Below are positions 54,399 to 63,343 of a stretch of DNA of 64,000 nt, in pieces (positions within the stretch are counted from its first letter, which is position 1; each line of letters begins with the position of its first letter). The position numbers and the translations under genes were made by a program. The DNA lies in NCBI GenBank assembly GCA_003990705.1, contig AP018318.1, positions 5,381,001 to 5,445,000 on the forward strand, written 5' to 3'. The notes under the pieces were generated by a model. The model did no database searches. It was not told the origin of the DNA and worked only from the letters and a program-made list of their open reading frames with translations. The DNA comes from Nostoc sp. HK-01 (GTDB lineage: Bacteria; Cyanobacteriota; Cyanobacteriia; Cyanobacteriales; Nostocaceae).

Positions 54399-54605
54399 CT
54401 AAATTGCACTCAAGCCCAGCATAGCGCGTAAGGTGAGAGTCACGAAAGCCAGACCGCCCAGTAATAAGCCGACAACGGCAAATAAGGTGACTGGGCGTTT
54501 GAGGAAGGGCATTAATGGCTCAAATGTGTTCACCAAAAGCCCGACGAGGATAGTAATTAAGTAGCGGGGGTAGCGAAAAACGTTATCCCAAAATCCGTCA
54601 AACAT
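54399..54605 (-). CDS. DUF751 (Ycf33-like) small membrane protein
   Basis: 68 residues with two hydrophobic helices (YLITILVGLLVNTFEPLM and LFAVVGLLLGGLAFVTLTL) and the family start FWDNVFRYPRYLI. It belongs to DUF751, a family restricted to phototrophs that I believe includes plastid Ycf33. Function unknown; probably a thylakoid protein. It lies just upstream of rbfA on the same strand. Confidence 0.85.
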   Translation of the reverse strand: MFDGFWDNVFRYPRYLITILVGLLVNTFEPLMPFLKRPVTLFAVVGLLLGGLAFVTLTLRAMLGLSAI

Positions 54606-54768
54606 GGAAATCTAAACTGCCTTGTTATGAAATGACGATTGTTTTGATATGCTTTATCTACCCAATTGTAATCTATGCAGATGAAAATTACTCACCTAAT
54701 ATAGAATATGCGTCGGTAGTTATATCCTGTTATATTTATTAGCTTAATTTTAGTGAACTTGTCTGTAA

Positions 54769-55602
54769 ATGGTTATTCAAATGCTTCCTGAAACTTGCCC
54801 ACGTCCATTTTTAAAATGGGCAGGTGGTAAAAGTAGGTTAATTCAACAATATCTTCCTTATTTTCCTAAGTTTTATCAGACTTACTACGAACCCTTTTTA
54901 GGTGGTGGTGCGGTTTTTTTTCATTTGCAACCAACAACGGCAGTTTTAACAGATATTAATGCCGAACTAATTACTACCTATCGCTGTGTCAGAGATAAAG
55001 TTGAAAGTTTAATTAGTTTACTGCAAGAGCATAAATCTAAACATAATCGAGATTATTATTATAGTGTGCGTTCTCATCCAGGCATAAATGATTTAGAGAA
55101 AGCGGCGCGGTTAATTTATTTAAATAAAACCTGTTATAACGGTTTATATCGTGTTAATTCGCAAGGTAAATTTAACGTTCCTTTAGGTAGTTATAAAAAC
55201 CCGAATATTTGTCCGGCAGATTTACTCAGAATTGCATCTAAAGCCCTTTCATCTTGTGAAATAAAGCAAGCAGACTTTATGAATGTGGTGAATTATGCTA
55301 AGAGTAGTGATGATTTTGTTTTTTGTGATCCACCTTATCATCCTATCAGCAATACTAGTTATTTTACAGGTTATAATGGCAATTCTTTTAGTGAACAAGA
55401 CCAAACACGTTTGCGAGATGTGTGTGCAGAGTTAGCAAATCGTGGTGTCAAAGTTATGGTCTGTAATTCTGATTGTGAATTTATTAGACAAATATATCAG
55501 GAAATAAACTTTAATATTTATACGATCGCTGCCTCACGGTCAATTAATTCTAATACTAAAAAGCGTGGTATAATTAGCGAATTATTAATTACTTCATATT
55601 AA
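54769..55602 (+). CDS. Dam-type DNA adenine-N6 methyltransferase (D12 class)
   Basis: A 277-residue alpha-type adenine methylase. The SAM site motif is PFLKWAGGKSRLI and FLGGGAVFF (43-51), the catalytic DPPY is at 187-190 (FVFCDPPYH), and D12-class segments such as NKTCYNGLYRVNSQGKFNVP are all present. The class usually methylates GATC or similar sequences. Start: ATG at 54769, with a second ATG at 54781. Its 3' end overlaps by 4 bases a convergent PD-(D/E)XK nuclease gene, so they may form a type II restriction-modification pair. Confidence 0.93.
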   Translation: MVIQMLPETCPRPFLKWAGGKSRLIQQYLPYFPKFYQTYYEPFLGGGAVFFHLQPTTAVLTDINAELITTYRCVRDKVESLISLLQEHKSKHNRDYYYSVRSHPGINDLEKAARLIYLNKTCYNGLYRVNSQGKFNVPLGSYKNPNICPADLLRIASKALSSCEIKQADFMNVVNYAKSSDDFVFCDPPYHPISNTSYFTGYNGNSFSEQDQTRLRDVCAELANRGVKVMVCNSDCEFIRQIYQEINFNIYTIAASRSINSNTKKRGIISELLITSY

Positions 55603-56075
55603 AAACTTTTATTAGCCCAGGCAATAAATCTATCTAAACTGTAAACTCCGAGTAAGTTATGGTTTAGTTTGACTTGTTGCCTGAGCCATTGAATTGCTCC
55701 TTCTCGCATACCTTCACCACCAATCACTACAATTGCCGGCGCTGGATAATATTCCTGAATATTCATACTCAAATAAGGAAATTTTTCATCTACAGAACCG
55801 CCACTTTCTTGCCATTTACATTCAATAATTAATCCTGTGGGAATGCTCGGTAAGCCAACAACATAAAAATCAACTTTCAACAAAGTATTATAGATTCCTG
55901 CACCAATATAAACTTGTTTAGCATAGCGTTTTGGTAATAAATGAGCAGTTAAAAGATATTCTTTAGTGACGTGATTGCCAACTTGAAAATAACCATGTCC
56001 AGTTAATATTGCTTCTACATTACTTTCTAGAATCTTCCCTGCTTGATTTGCCCGTTTGCCTTGAGTCATAGTCAT
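55599..56075 (-). CDS. PD-(D/E)XK nuclease, probable type II restriction enzyme
   Basis: A 158-residue protein with an N-terminal helix containing a Glu (GKILESNVEAIL), then the nuclease core Asp69 (KVDFYVVG) and Glu85-x-Lys87 (LIIECKWQ). A complete PD-(D/E)XK site is therefore visible. ATG at 56075 is set by GGAGG eight bases upstream; the frame is open to 56102. It converges on and overlaps the Dam-like methylase gene by 4 bases. A cognate restriction role is inferred from that context; the specificity cannot be read from sequence. Confidence 0.8.
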   Translation of the reverse strand: MTMTQGKRANQAGKILESNVEAILTGHGYFQVGNHVTKEYLLTAHLLPKRYAKQVYIGAGIYNTLLKVDFYVVGLPSIPTGLIIECKWQESGGSVDEKFPYLSMNIQEYYPAPAIVVIGGEGMREGAIQWLRQQVKLNHNLLGVYSLDRFIAWANKSF

Positions 56076-56310
56076 TCTCAAGCCCTCCGCCACACTTACC
56101 ATCTATTCTAGAATTTCATGGAAGCAGAGATATATAGACAGTTACTTAATATGAATTTTCAAAGTGGAAAAAAGTGGGATATTTTTGGTACTTATGTACT
56201 AAAAAAGAGTGGAAAATAGTTGAGTTCAGACTAATTAACCGCTGATGAATTTAGGTGAATAAAACTCCGCGTTACTTTGCGCTGACCGCAGCGATACTCT
56301 GCGGAAAAAC

Positions 56311-57528
56311 TCAACCAGTTTGTACTTCGCTGTGACCATTGCGGATTCCCCAAGCAATCTCTAGTAGATGAGTCCAGCGTTTTTGCAATTGTTTGGGAGT
56401 ACATTTTAAGGCTTTAGCGATCGCTTGATCACTATGTCTTGCTGCTTTTAATTGCAAAATTTGCTGCTGTTGGGGAGAAAGTACTTGAATAAAAGTTTCC
56501 CACTGTTGAGAAGACAAACCTAATTTTTGTTCTAAACCAGCACCTAACCATTGATGAACTAATTGCCATTGGTGCTGCTTGGAGAACTTTTCTACATGAT
56601 ATTTAAAGCGTTGTTGCAAATAATCGCGCTGGCGGCTAGTTAAACCGAGAATTTGGTCAATTTCTGGTGCAGATAAGTCTTGCAGCTTCAAGCTGAGGTA
56701 GTCAACACAGTCAGATTGACCTTGAGATTCTAGATATTTGACTAATTCAGCAATTACGCGATCGCGTTCTGATTCTTCTGATAAATCAACATGACCTTGA
56801 GCAATCATTTTAGAACGGATTTGTTGCACTGCGGGATTGCGTTGGTAAGATTCTCCATCTTCACCTTTCGCCGACTCTACAGCCATTTCAATATCAACAG
56901 CCGTTTCTTGAGGCTGACGACGTGCAAAACCTTGAGCGCGTAAAATGACTAATTGTTGATTATTTCCACCGGGTAAATTAATGCGGCGCTTGGCATACTG
57001 CTCTGTAAATGCCATATATTCAGCTAATTGTAGCTGAGTACGGGGTTGGTAATCTTCAGCTAATTCATTTTCCCGCCGGAAAGCTTTAATCGCCTCAATA
57101 TAAAAAGCTTGGAGAAAATCTTCAATCAAATTGTAACGAGCGTCAAATCCATATTCTGCCCCAGATGGCGTAACATGGCGATAAACCATCGCCCCTAAAC
57201 TACTGTGTAACTCTACCCGTCCCCGCCGAGAACCAAGTTGGTAGTAGTGCAGACACTTGTGCAAACGATGTTTTGCTAAAGTTAGCTGCCAAGATTGGAT
57301 TTGTCCAGATGTTTGGATGCGAGAACTTTTATCACAAATCCGTCTAACTTCTTTGGCTATGCGTTGCGCTACAGCTTGTACACATCCAGAACTGGCTTTG
57401 ACCTGCGCCTGTATTTCCTGACACAGCAGTGGCATTAAAGTATCTGTAGCTGGTGATTCTTCAATAGCAACATTGCTAACAAAAAAATTGGGTGTGGAGG
57501 TTGGTAGATTTACAAGGTTAGCTTTCAT
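56311..57528 (-). CDS. HetZ-related protein
   Basis: 405 residues from ATG at 57528, with AGGAAAATTC before it. The protein is largely helical: AQRIAKEVRRICDKSSRIQ, SWQLTLAKHRLHKCLHYYQL, GRVELHSSLGAMVYR, EDFLQAFYIEAIKAFRREN and LQLAEYMAFTEQYAKRRI. At the C-terminus a sigma-region-4-like HTH is followed by LQKRWTHLLEIAWGIRN. These match the HetZ family of heterocyst-development regulators. The patU genes that accompany hetZ in Nostoc are not next to it, so this is more likely a HetZ paralogue than HetZ itself. Confidence 0.83.
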   Translation of the reverse strand: MKANLVNLPTSTPNFFVSNVAIEESPATDTLMPLLCQEIQAQVKASSGCVQAVAQRIAKEVRRICDKSSRIQTSGQIQSWQLTLAKHRLHKCLHYYQLGSRRGRVELHSSLGAMVYRHVTPSGAEYGFDARYNLIEDFLQAFYIEAIKAFRRENELAEDYQPRTQLQLAEYMAFTEQYAKRRINLPGGNNQQLVILRAQGFARRQPQETAVDIEMAVESAKGEDGESYQRNPAVQQIRSKMIAQGHVDLSEESERDRVIAELVKYLESQGQSDCVDYLSLKLQDLSAPEIDQILGLTSRQRDYLQQRFKYHVEKFSKQHQWQLVHQWLGAGLEQKLGLSSQQWETFIQVLSPQQQQILQLKAARHSDQAIAKALKCTPKQLQKRWTHLLEIAWGIRNGHSEVQTG

Positions 57529-57900
57529 GAATTTTCCTAGGGTAGGGTATCGCACCGTAACTACAACGCAAAGATAGCATCTGAAAACGTTCTTGTCTGG
57601 AAAATTATTAAGTATTGATCCATACAAGATTCATCGCCAGCACTGCTTATGTATATGACTGTAGGAAATTTAAAAAAGTTACAGTGAAAGTAATGTGTCG
57701 CTTTTTTCATCCGTAACCAAATTGTCGGCGATATACAGATATTAATCACACACACAATTGGTTCAAATCCTTGCTATATATACTTTTACTCCTATCCTGA
57801 CTACCCAATCCCTGCCATGATTCAGTATGACAATCCCCAAACTGGAGCATTTTGAATACTCGTTTCCGAAACAGAAGTTTCAGCTTGTGAAGTACGCTGT
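57529..57900. promoter_or_regulatory. Upstream region of the HetZ-related gene
   Basis: About 370 AT-rich bases holding the likely promoter and leader. A GGTTCAAATCC stretch at ~57760 recalls a tRNA T-arm, but no acceptor, D or anticodon stems pair around it. No coding frame is supported. Confidence 0.4.
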
Positions 57901-58560
57901 TTAAACCCATGCGGCGACTGCTTCCCAACCTAACCCCCGTCTCGTAATTACTGCTTCGTCTCCTGTTAAGTCCAAAATTGTCGATACCTGATATGTTGGC
58001 TCTTCACCCGTGTCTACAATCACATCTACTAAGTTATCTAGATAATCAAATAGCTCTACCCGCGATAGCTGAGGTTTAAGATCTGAGCTAAATTTCCCAT
58101 CATCGGCCTCATTGCTTGGTAAATGTGCCGAAGTAGAAATAATCGGGGTTTCTAAAGCTTCGAGCAAGGCTAGGCATACAGTGTGATTCGGTACACGAAT
58201 ACCTGTAGTTTTCCGCTTGGGATTTTGCACCAGCCGCGGTACTAACTTAGTTGCAGGTAGCAAAAATGTGTAAGGGCCAGGAATTAGCCGCTTCATTAAT
58301 CGATACGCTGTATCGCTGACAAACGCATAAGTCGATACATTTGACAATGAAGGACACAAAAATGTTAATGGTTTATCATTCGCTAACTGCTTGATTTTCC
58401 TCACTCGTTCCACCGCCGACTTGGCATTTAAATCACAACCGATCGCATAGACCGTATCAGTTGGGTAAAGCATGACCGCGCCTTGAGAGAGCGCCGACTT
58501 TATTTCTTCTATTCGGCGGCTTTGGGGATTATCCGGATGCACTGTGAGAATTTTTGCCAT
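57901..58560 (-). CDS. L-threonylcarbamoyladenylate synthase (Sua5/YciO/YrdC family)
   Basis: 219 residues from ATG at 58560 (the longer frame upstream runs through a palindromic repeat). The Sua5/YrdC-fold core is present: AVMLYPTDTVYAIGCDLN, KPLTFLCPSLS, LIPGPYTFLLPATK and RVPNHTVCLALLEAL. It makes threonylcarbamoyl-AMP from threonine, bicarbonate and ATP for the t6A37 tRNA modification. Length fits the YciO/YrdC subgroup, without a C-terminal Sua5 domain. It is divergent from larC. Confidence 0.92.
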   Translation of the reverse strand: MAKILTVHPDNPQSRRIEEIKSALSQGAVMLYPTDTVYAIGCDLNAKSAVERVRKIKQLANDKPLTFLCPSLSNVSTYAFVSDTAYRLMKRLIPGPYTFLLPATKLVPRLVQNPKRKTTGIRVPNHTVCLALLEALETPIISTSAHLPSNEADDGKFSSDLKPQLSRVELFDYLDNLVDVIVDTGEEPTYQVSTILDLTGDEAVITRRGLGWEAVAAWV

Positions 58561-58592
58561 AGAACACGGTATTTTGGGAAATGGAGCAGGGG

Positions 58593-58635
58593 AGCCAGTG
58601 CGTTGCGGAGGTTCCCTCCGTTGTAGCAACTGGCG
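58593..58635. repeat. Dispersed palindromic repeat copy
   Basis: GCCAGTGCGTTGCGG...CCGTTGTAGCAACTGGCG, an imperfect palindrome like the one at 17721-17762, placed between the Sua5-type and larC starts. Confidence 0.65.
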
Positions 58636-58691
58636 TGAGCAGGGAGCTAGGGAGACAATAACTAAGAACAAATGACCATTGATTAACCTAT

Positions 58692-59972
58692 ATGAGTAAA
58701 ATAGCTTATCTTCAATGCCCGACGGGAATTTCTGGTGATATGTGCCTGGGAGCCTTAGTCAGTTTGGGTGTGCCTGTGGAGTATTTAAGTACAAAATTAA
58801 ATGACTTAGGAATTTCCCAGGAGTACCATTTACGGGCAGAATTTGTCCAGAAAAATGGTCAACAGGCAACTAAGGTATATGTGGATTTACTAGAGAAGCA
58901 TCACCATAACCATGACCACGAACATAATCACCATCATGGTCGCCATCTGCCAGAAATCGAGCAAATGATTCTTCAGGCAAAGTTGCCACCACGAGCCGAA
59001 GCTTGGAGTTTAGCAGTATTCCAACAATTAGCAGTAGCCGAAGGTGCAGTGCATGGGATTGCACCGGAAAAAGTACATTTCCATGAAGTGGGTGCCGTGG
59101 ATGCGATTGTGGATATTGTCGGCACTTGTTTGGGTTTAGATTGGTTGGGGATTGAGAGCGATCGCACAGGATTCCCCTTAGTTTACTGCTCGGCATTGCC
59201 CACAGGGGGCGGTACGGTGCGGGCTGCACACGGTCAAATGGCGGTACCAGTGCCAGCAGTGTTGAAATTATGGGAAATGAGGGGTTGTCCGGTTTATAGT
59301 AACGGCATTGAAAAGGAACTGGTAACACCAACGGGAGGTGCGATCGCCACTACATTAGTCAGAGAATTTGGGAATCCGCCATCAATGACGATTAAACAAG
59401 TGGGATTGGGTGCGGGAACGATTAATCTTCCTATTCCCAATATACTACGCCTGTGGCTGGGTGAAAGCACCAGCCTACAGGCAGATGTCGCCCATTCACA
59501 ACAAATCAGCCCGATTTTAGAAACCATCTCCGTACTCGAAACTCAAATTGATGACTTAAATCCTCAAGCGGTTGGCTATGTATTTGCAGCGCTATTTGCC
59601 GCTGGTGCAGTGGATGTCTTCACCCAACCCATAGGTATGAAAAAGTCCCGTCCAGGTATCTTATTAACAGTTATCTGTCATCCTGATAATTTACTGAAGT
59701 GTGAAGCAATTTTATTCCGTGAAACTAGCACTTTGGGTATTCGTCGCACTACCCAACAACGCGCCATCCTGCAACGAGAAATTCAACAAGTAGAAACAAA
59801 ATATGGCAATGTACGTATCAAAGTTGCATGGCAAGGAGAATTACAAGATAAATTTATTACTAATGTGCAGCCAGAATATGAAGATTGTGCCAAATTAGCT
59901 CGACAACACAATCTGCCTTGGCGGGAAATTCATCGGCTTGCTCTTCAGAGTTGGTATTCATCAAAGAATTAA
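58692..59972 (+). CDS. larC: LarC-type nickel insertion protein (nickel pincer cofactor)
   Basis: 426 residues, a fused LarC1-LarC2 protein in one frame. The N-terminus CPTGISGDMCLGALVSLG, a His-rich loop at 70-85 (14 residues with 10 His), FHEVGAVDAIVDIVG, and the C-terminal domain with ETQIDDLNPQAVGYVF and MKKSRPGILLTVIC identify LarC. It inserts Ni into the pincer nucleotide cofactor using CTP. larA, larB and larE are not in the window, so the client enzyme is elsewhere. A strong hairpin follows the stop. Confidence 0.93.
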   Translation: MSKIAYLQCPTGISGDMCLGALVSLGVPVEYLSTKLNDLGISQEYHLRAEFVQKNGQQATKVYVDLLEKHHHNHDHEHNHHHGRHLPEIEQMILQAKLPPRAEAWSLAVFQQLAVAEGAVHGIAPEKVHFHEVGAVDAIVDIVGTCLGLDWLGIESDRTGFPLVYCSALPTGGGTVRAAHGQMAVPVPAVLKLWEMRGCPVYSNGIEKELVTPTGGAIATTLVREFGNPPSMTIKQVGLGAGTINLPIPNILRLWLGESTSLQADVAHSQQISPILETISVLETQIDDLNPQAVGYVFAALFAAGAVDVFTQPIGMKKSRPGILLTVICHPDNLLKCEAILFRETSTLGIRRTTQQRAILQREIQQVETKYGNVRIKVAWQGELQDKFITNVQPEYEDCAKLARQHNLPWREIHRLALQSWYSSKN

Positions 59973-59976
59973 TAAG

Positions 59977-60012
59977 AAAAGAGTCAGAATAATTTTAAAT
60001 TCTGACTCCTAC
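59977..60012. terminator. Bidirectional terminator
   Basis: A perfect 10-bp stem GAGTCAGAAT/ATTCTGACTC (59981-59990 and 59999-60008) with an AATTTTAA loop, between the convergent larC and lipoprotein genes. AAAA lies on one side. Confidence 0.7.
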
Positions 60013-60045
60013 ATTTTGTGTTCCCTACTTTGAATTGACTAAACT

Positions 60046-60642
60046 TTAGTCAATATTTCTTAATGACCGGTTTACAGCGTCGCCTGCATCTTCACCGGCG
60101 CGGCGGGCATTTTTACCCAAGTCTTGAGCCGCATTACTGGTATTGTCTTTGAGGTTTTCAACACCACGTTTTGCTCCCTTGGCAACACCTTCCGCTGTTT
60201 CTTGAGCAGAGCTACCAATGTCTTCACCTAAGTTTTTCACTCTTTCAGGAAAAGGTGTACCTTGGCGATAATTCCGAGCATAATCCTGTGGATTTTCAAT
60301 GCCTTTTTGATCAATGTTTCTTTCGGCATTTTTGCTCAAATCTTCGGCTCTGTTTTTAGCAGATTTTTCAAAATTTTTCGCTCTAGGATCTACATCACTG
60401 AAGTTATTCATCCCACCTTCAGGAGTATTAAGGTTGTACTGTTTAGTGGGGTCTTGACGTTTAGTATAAGCTGATTCTGCACCGGGCTGGGCATAACCTG
60501 ATTCAGCACCAGGTTGTGGTGGTTGACCAGCAATAGTTGGTCTGTTACAAGCTTGTGTCAGGATGAGAAACATACCTGCCAAGAAAACGCTTAAAACTTT
60601 CAAAGGGCGAATATTTTTTACCCAATCAATAACTTTTTTCAT
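60046..60642 (-). CDS. DUF6658-like lipoprotein, copy 2
   Basis: 198 residues. A lipoprotein signal (LKVLSVFLAGMFLILTQAC, lipobox LTQAC) is followed by a polar Pro/Gly/Gln region with a duplicated QPGAESxYA motif and a hydrophilic, charged helical tail with recurring 11-residue-like units (KNRAEDLSKNAERN, GVAKGAKRGVENLKDNTSNA), resembling LEA/stress proteins. I assign it to a cyanobacterial DUF6658-type family with modest certainty. It is a paralogue of the next gene, 98 bases away on the same strand. Confidence 0.72.
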   Translation of the reverse strand: MKKVIDWVKNIRPLKVLSVFLAGMFLILTQACNRPTIAGQPPQPGAESGYAQPGAESAYTKRQDPTKQYNLNTPEGGMNNFSDVDPRAKNFEKSAKNRAEDLSKNAERNIDQKGIENPQDYARNYRQGTPFPERVKNLGEDIGSSAQETAEGVAKGAKRGVENLKDNTSNAAQDLGKNARRAGEDAGDAVNRSLRNID

Positions 60643-60740
60643 GCTTTAGCTCCTTGAATTTATGTAAGTAAGTTCCAAATTGATGGAGATGAAATTTAGC
60701 TTCAAATTGTCGTCTCTAATGTGAGAACAAATCAAAAGTT

Positions 60741-61280
60741 CTATCTACCTACTGCCGGATTTTTTTGTAACTCTGGTCTAGCACTTGCTTCTGCTGCTTT
60801 ATCTTTGACAAAGCTGGTAGCATCTTCAAATTGTTCTTTGACAGTTTCGAGGCGGTCTTGAACCCTATTTCCTAAATCTGATTCATTTTGAATTAAACTT
60901 CCGGGTTCAGAGGATGTTTTAAAATTTTCCTTTGTAATGATTGGTAATTCTTTTTCTTTTTCTACTCTGCCTTGGGGTGTTTCTGCACCAGGGTAGAGTA
61001 TTTCTGATTCTTGATTTGTAGCAATTAATAAGCCAGAAGGTAGGTTAGCTTGATTGCCTATCTTTTGAGAATTGCTGGAAGGGTTTCTAGTATATTTATC
61101 TCCACCATTTTTATAAGGATTGTTTGCACCACCAGCTTGTACAGCAGGATTTTGAGGATTGGCACCTGTAACATCGCCACTTGAACAAGCAGTGCTAACT
61201 ATCAACAATAAACCTACAAAAAATACAGTTACAATTTGCTGCAATCGTAGTTTTTTCAATAAAGCTGTGATTTTTTTCAT
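60741..61280 (-). CDS. DUF6658-like lipoprotein, copy 1
   Basis: 179 residues with a lipoprotein signal (VTVFFVGLLLIVSTAC, lipobox STAC), a disordered Asn/Gly/Pro-rich middle and a short amphipathic helix RVQDRLETVKEQFEDATSFV near the end. The N-terminal layout (MKKI... basic, then the hydrophobic stretch) parallels the downstream copy. Function unknown; probably an anchored envelope protein. GGAGG lies a few bases before the ATG. Confidence 0.72.
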   Translation of the reverse strand: MKKITALLKKLRLQQIVTVFFVGLLLIVSTACSSGDVTGANPQNPAVQAGGANNPYKNGGDKYTRNPSSNSQKIGNQANLPSGLLIATNQESEILYPGAETPQGRVEKEKELPIITKENFKTSSEPGSLIQNESDLGNRVQDRLETVKEQFEDATSFVKDKAAEASARPELQKNPAVGR

Positions 61281-61808
61281 TGAGACCTCCTTTCAACCAT
61301 AAACAAGTTTTTTTGCTTATAATTAATTAAATTAAGTAAGCTCATTTCCTTGTTATAGTTGATTATTATTGAACCAACAGTCTCTAATGTAATTCAAAAA
61401 AAAATAGCTTTACATCTGGCTTAAGCTACATTGTTTTTACTGAAAATATGCTATTTTTATCTCTCTCAAGTTAGACAATATTAATATTTCAGCTTTTTAA
61501 TCATGGAAATAACTGTAAAAACTGCATCAAAATTAAAAATTACTAAAACTTATTTTATTTCATACTTAAGATGGATTTGAAAGTATGCAAATTAATATAA
61601 AAATACCACTTTAAATTAATATTAATAAAGTTGAAATTAAATAAATTCTTCCAAATAATTTGTTTATCTAAGTGAAATTACAAATAATTTGTCACAAGAA
61701 TTACTTATGTTTTAAGCAGAACTGAAGCGTGAGTTTGTAAATTTTTTGGGATGTTGCTGATGTACCATAAGATTTAAGATATTCAAGGCTTGGTGCTGAA
61801 GCTATTAA
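61281..61808. other. Long AT-rich spacer
   Basis: About 530 very AT-rich bases between the divergent lipoprotein and LPG-synthase-like genes. It holds their promoters. There is no array, no hairpin with a T run and no credible small ORF. Confidence 0.4.
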
Positions 61809-62747
61809 ATGACCAAAGTGATGAAGCAATTTTTACGCTGGATAATTTTGGGGGGAACGCTATTTTTTGTCGCCAAAGCCCTCAAGGATAATTGGGTTGG
61901 GGTGACAACTCTCAAAATTGATGCAGCCGGATGGGCAATTTTGGCGATCGCCACAGGTGTAACTTTATTAGCGCATACGTGGGCTGGATGGATATGGACT
62001 TGGGTTTTGCGCGATTTAAATCAATCCATACCATCTGTTCAATTCATTCAAGTGTACTTAAAAACTAACATCGCCAAGTATTTACCGGGTAATATTTGGC
62101 ATTATTATGGGCGAATTGTCGCAGCTAAAAATGCCAATATCTCTGCTGGTGCAGCTACATTAAGTGTGTTATTAGAACCGCTACTCATGGCCGCAGCCGC
62201 TTTAATAATTGTTGTTTTATTAGGTAATCAATTTGCGGCAACTCAGACTAATTTAGCAGTACTAATATGCCAATTTTTAGCCTTAATTTTTATACTTTGT
62301 GGCGTACATCCTTGGTTTTTAAACCCGGTAATTCGTTTTTTACACAGGTTGAAAAACAAAAAATCGGCTAATGAGACTCAGCCACAAGCCGCTATCAATC
62401 TCGAACGCTATCCCATCCGTCCCTTATTAGGCGAATTCGGATTTTTAGGATTGCGGAGTTTAGGATTTATCTTAACTATATATGCCATTTACCCTGTGAA
62501 TCTCAGCCAAATGCCTTTGTTAGTTGGGGCTTTTAGTTTTGCTTGGCTGTTAGGGCTGGTAGTTCCAGGTGCGCCTGGAGGATTAGGTGTATTTGAAGCC
62601 ACGGCGATCGCACTTTTACAGCACCGCTTTCCTTCGGCTGTAGTGATTAGTGCGATCGCACTATATCGTCTAATTAGTATTTTGGCTGAAACCTCTGGTG
62701 CCGCTTTAGCTTGGCTAGATGAACGTCTGGTTAATATTAATAGATAA
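61809..62747 (+). CDS. Lysylphosphatidylglycerol synthase-like membrane protein (UPF0104)
   Basis: 312 residues with about eight predicted membrane helices. It has the conserved segments FIQVYLKTNIAKYLPGNIWH near the start and GLVVPGAPGGLGVFEATAIA near the end, typical of the LPG synthase transmembrane family. No soluble lysyl-transferase domain is attached, so it is a flippase-like or unknown member and not a full MprF. Start ATG at 61809; MKQF five codons in is an alternative. Confidence 0.88.
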   Translation: MTKVMKQFLRWIILGGTLFFVAKALKDNWVGVTTLKIDAAGWAILAIATGVTLLAHTWAGWIWTWVLRDLNQSIPSVQFIQVYLKTNIAKYLPGNIWHYYGRIVAAKNANISAGAATLSVLLEPLLMAAAALIIVVLLGNQFAATQTNLAVLICQFLALIFILCGVHPWFLNPVIRFLHRLKNKKSANETQPQAAINLERYPIRPLLGEFGFLGLRSLGFILTIYAIYPVNLSQMPLLVGAFSFAWLLGLVVPGAPGGLGVFEATAIALLQHRFPSAVVISAIALYRLISILAETSGAALAWLDERLVNINR

Positions 62748-62809
62748 AATCGTGTAGCTGCTTACCTATAAAATTCAATAACTGATTTTCTATAAAAATA
62801 ATATTACTA

Positions 62810-63037
62810 CTAAATATCCGTGCTAATTTCAATTAATTTCTGTCGAGAAGATAAACCCGATTTAATAGTGACATAAGACTTAGGCACATCAAATTTCTCG
62901 GCTAAGAGTTTAATTAACTCTTCATTCGCTTTACCATCAACTGGAGGCGATTTCAAATGGACAGTTAAACTCCCATCTGCTTGTTCTTCGATTTTTTGTT
63001 GTTTTGAATTAGGTTTGACTTTCACTCTTTTTTGCAT
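62810..63037 (-). CDS. DUF167 (YggU-like) protein
   Basis: 75 residues, alpha/beta: [40 protein letters not shown], and [16 protein letters not shown]. This is the full DUF167/YggU pattern. Function unknown. Single gene, convergent with the membrane-protein gene upstream on +. Confidence 0.9.
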   Translation of the reverse strand: MQKRVKVKPNSKQQKIEEQADGSLTVHLKSPPVDGKANEELIKLLAEKFDVPKSYVTIKSGLSSRQKLIEISTDI

Positions 63038-63343
63038 TGCCTATTTCCTTTAACTTTCGTCGCCACAACCAACCAAAAATACACCCCAACATATAATGCA
63101 CGAAATCCTGTCCAAAAAAAAGTAATACCAAGCAACAATCTATTTATCAATGTAGCTTGCATAGTCTTTAATATTGCCACATACTAAAGCCGGAGAAATT
63201 TTAGTATACAACTGACGATAAAAAGCCCATCGCCATAAACGATGAGCAAAGAGAGATGATGAAGATTTTTGAGTGACAGCTATGGCAGATTTTCTAAAAG
63301 CTAGAGACTAAAAAAGATTCTAGCTTTCAAATCTCAAATAAAG
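63038..63343. other. Spacer upstream of the DUF167 gene
   Basis: About 305 bases with no convincing frame, array or hairpin; it contains the DUF167 promoter side and the 3' flank of the DUF2231 gene. Confidence 0.35.

Noticed and set aside
57746-57790. tRNA gene suggested by GGTTCAAATCC
   Set aside because: No matching acceptor, D or anticodon stems flank the T-arm-like sequence on either strand.
58870-59331. 153-residue antisense frame in larC
   Set aside because: It is a shadow of larC codon use, rich in Pro/His/Arg with no domain.
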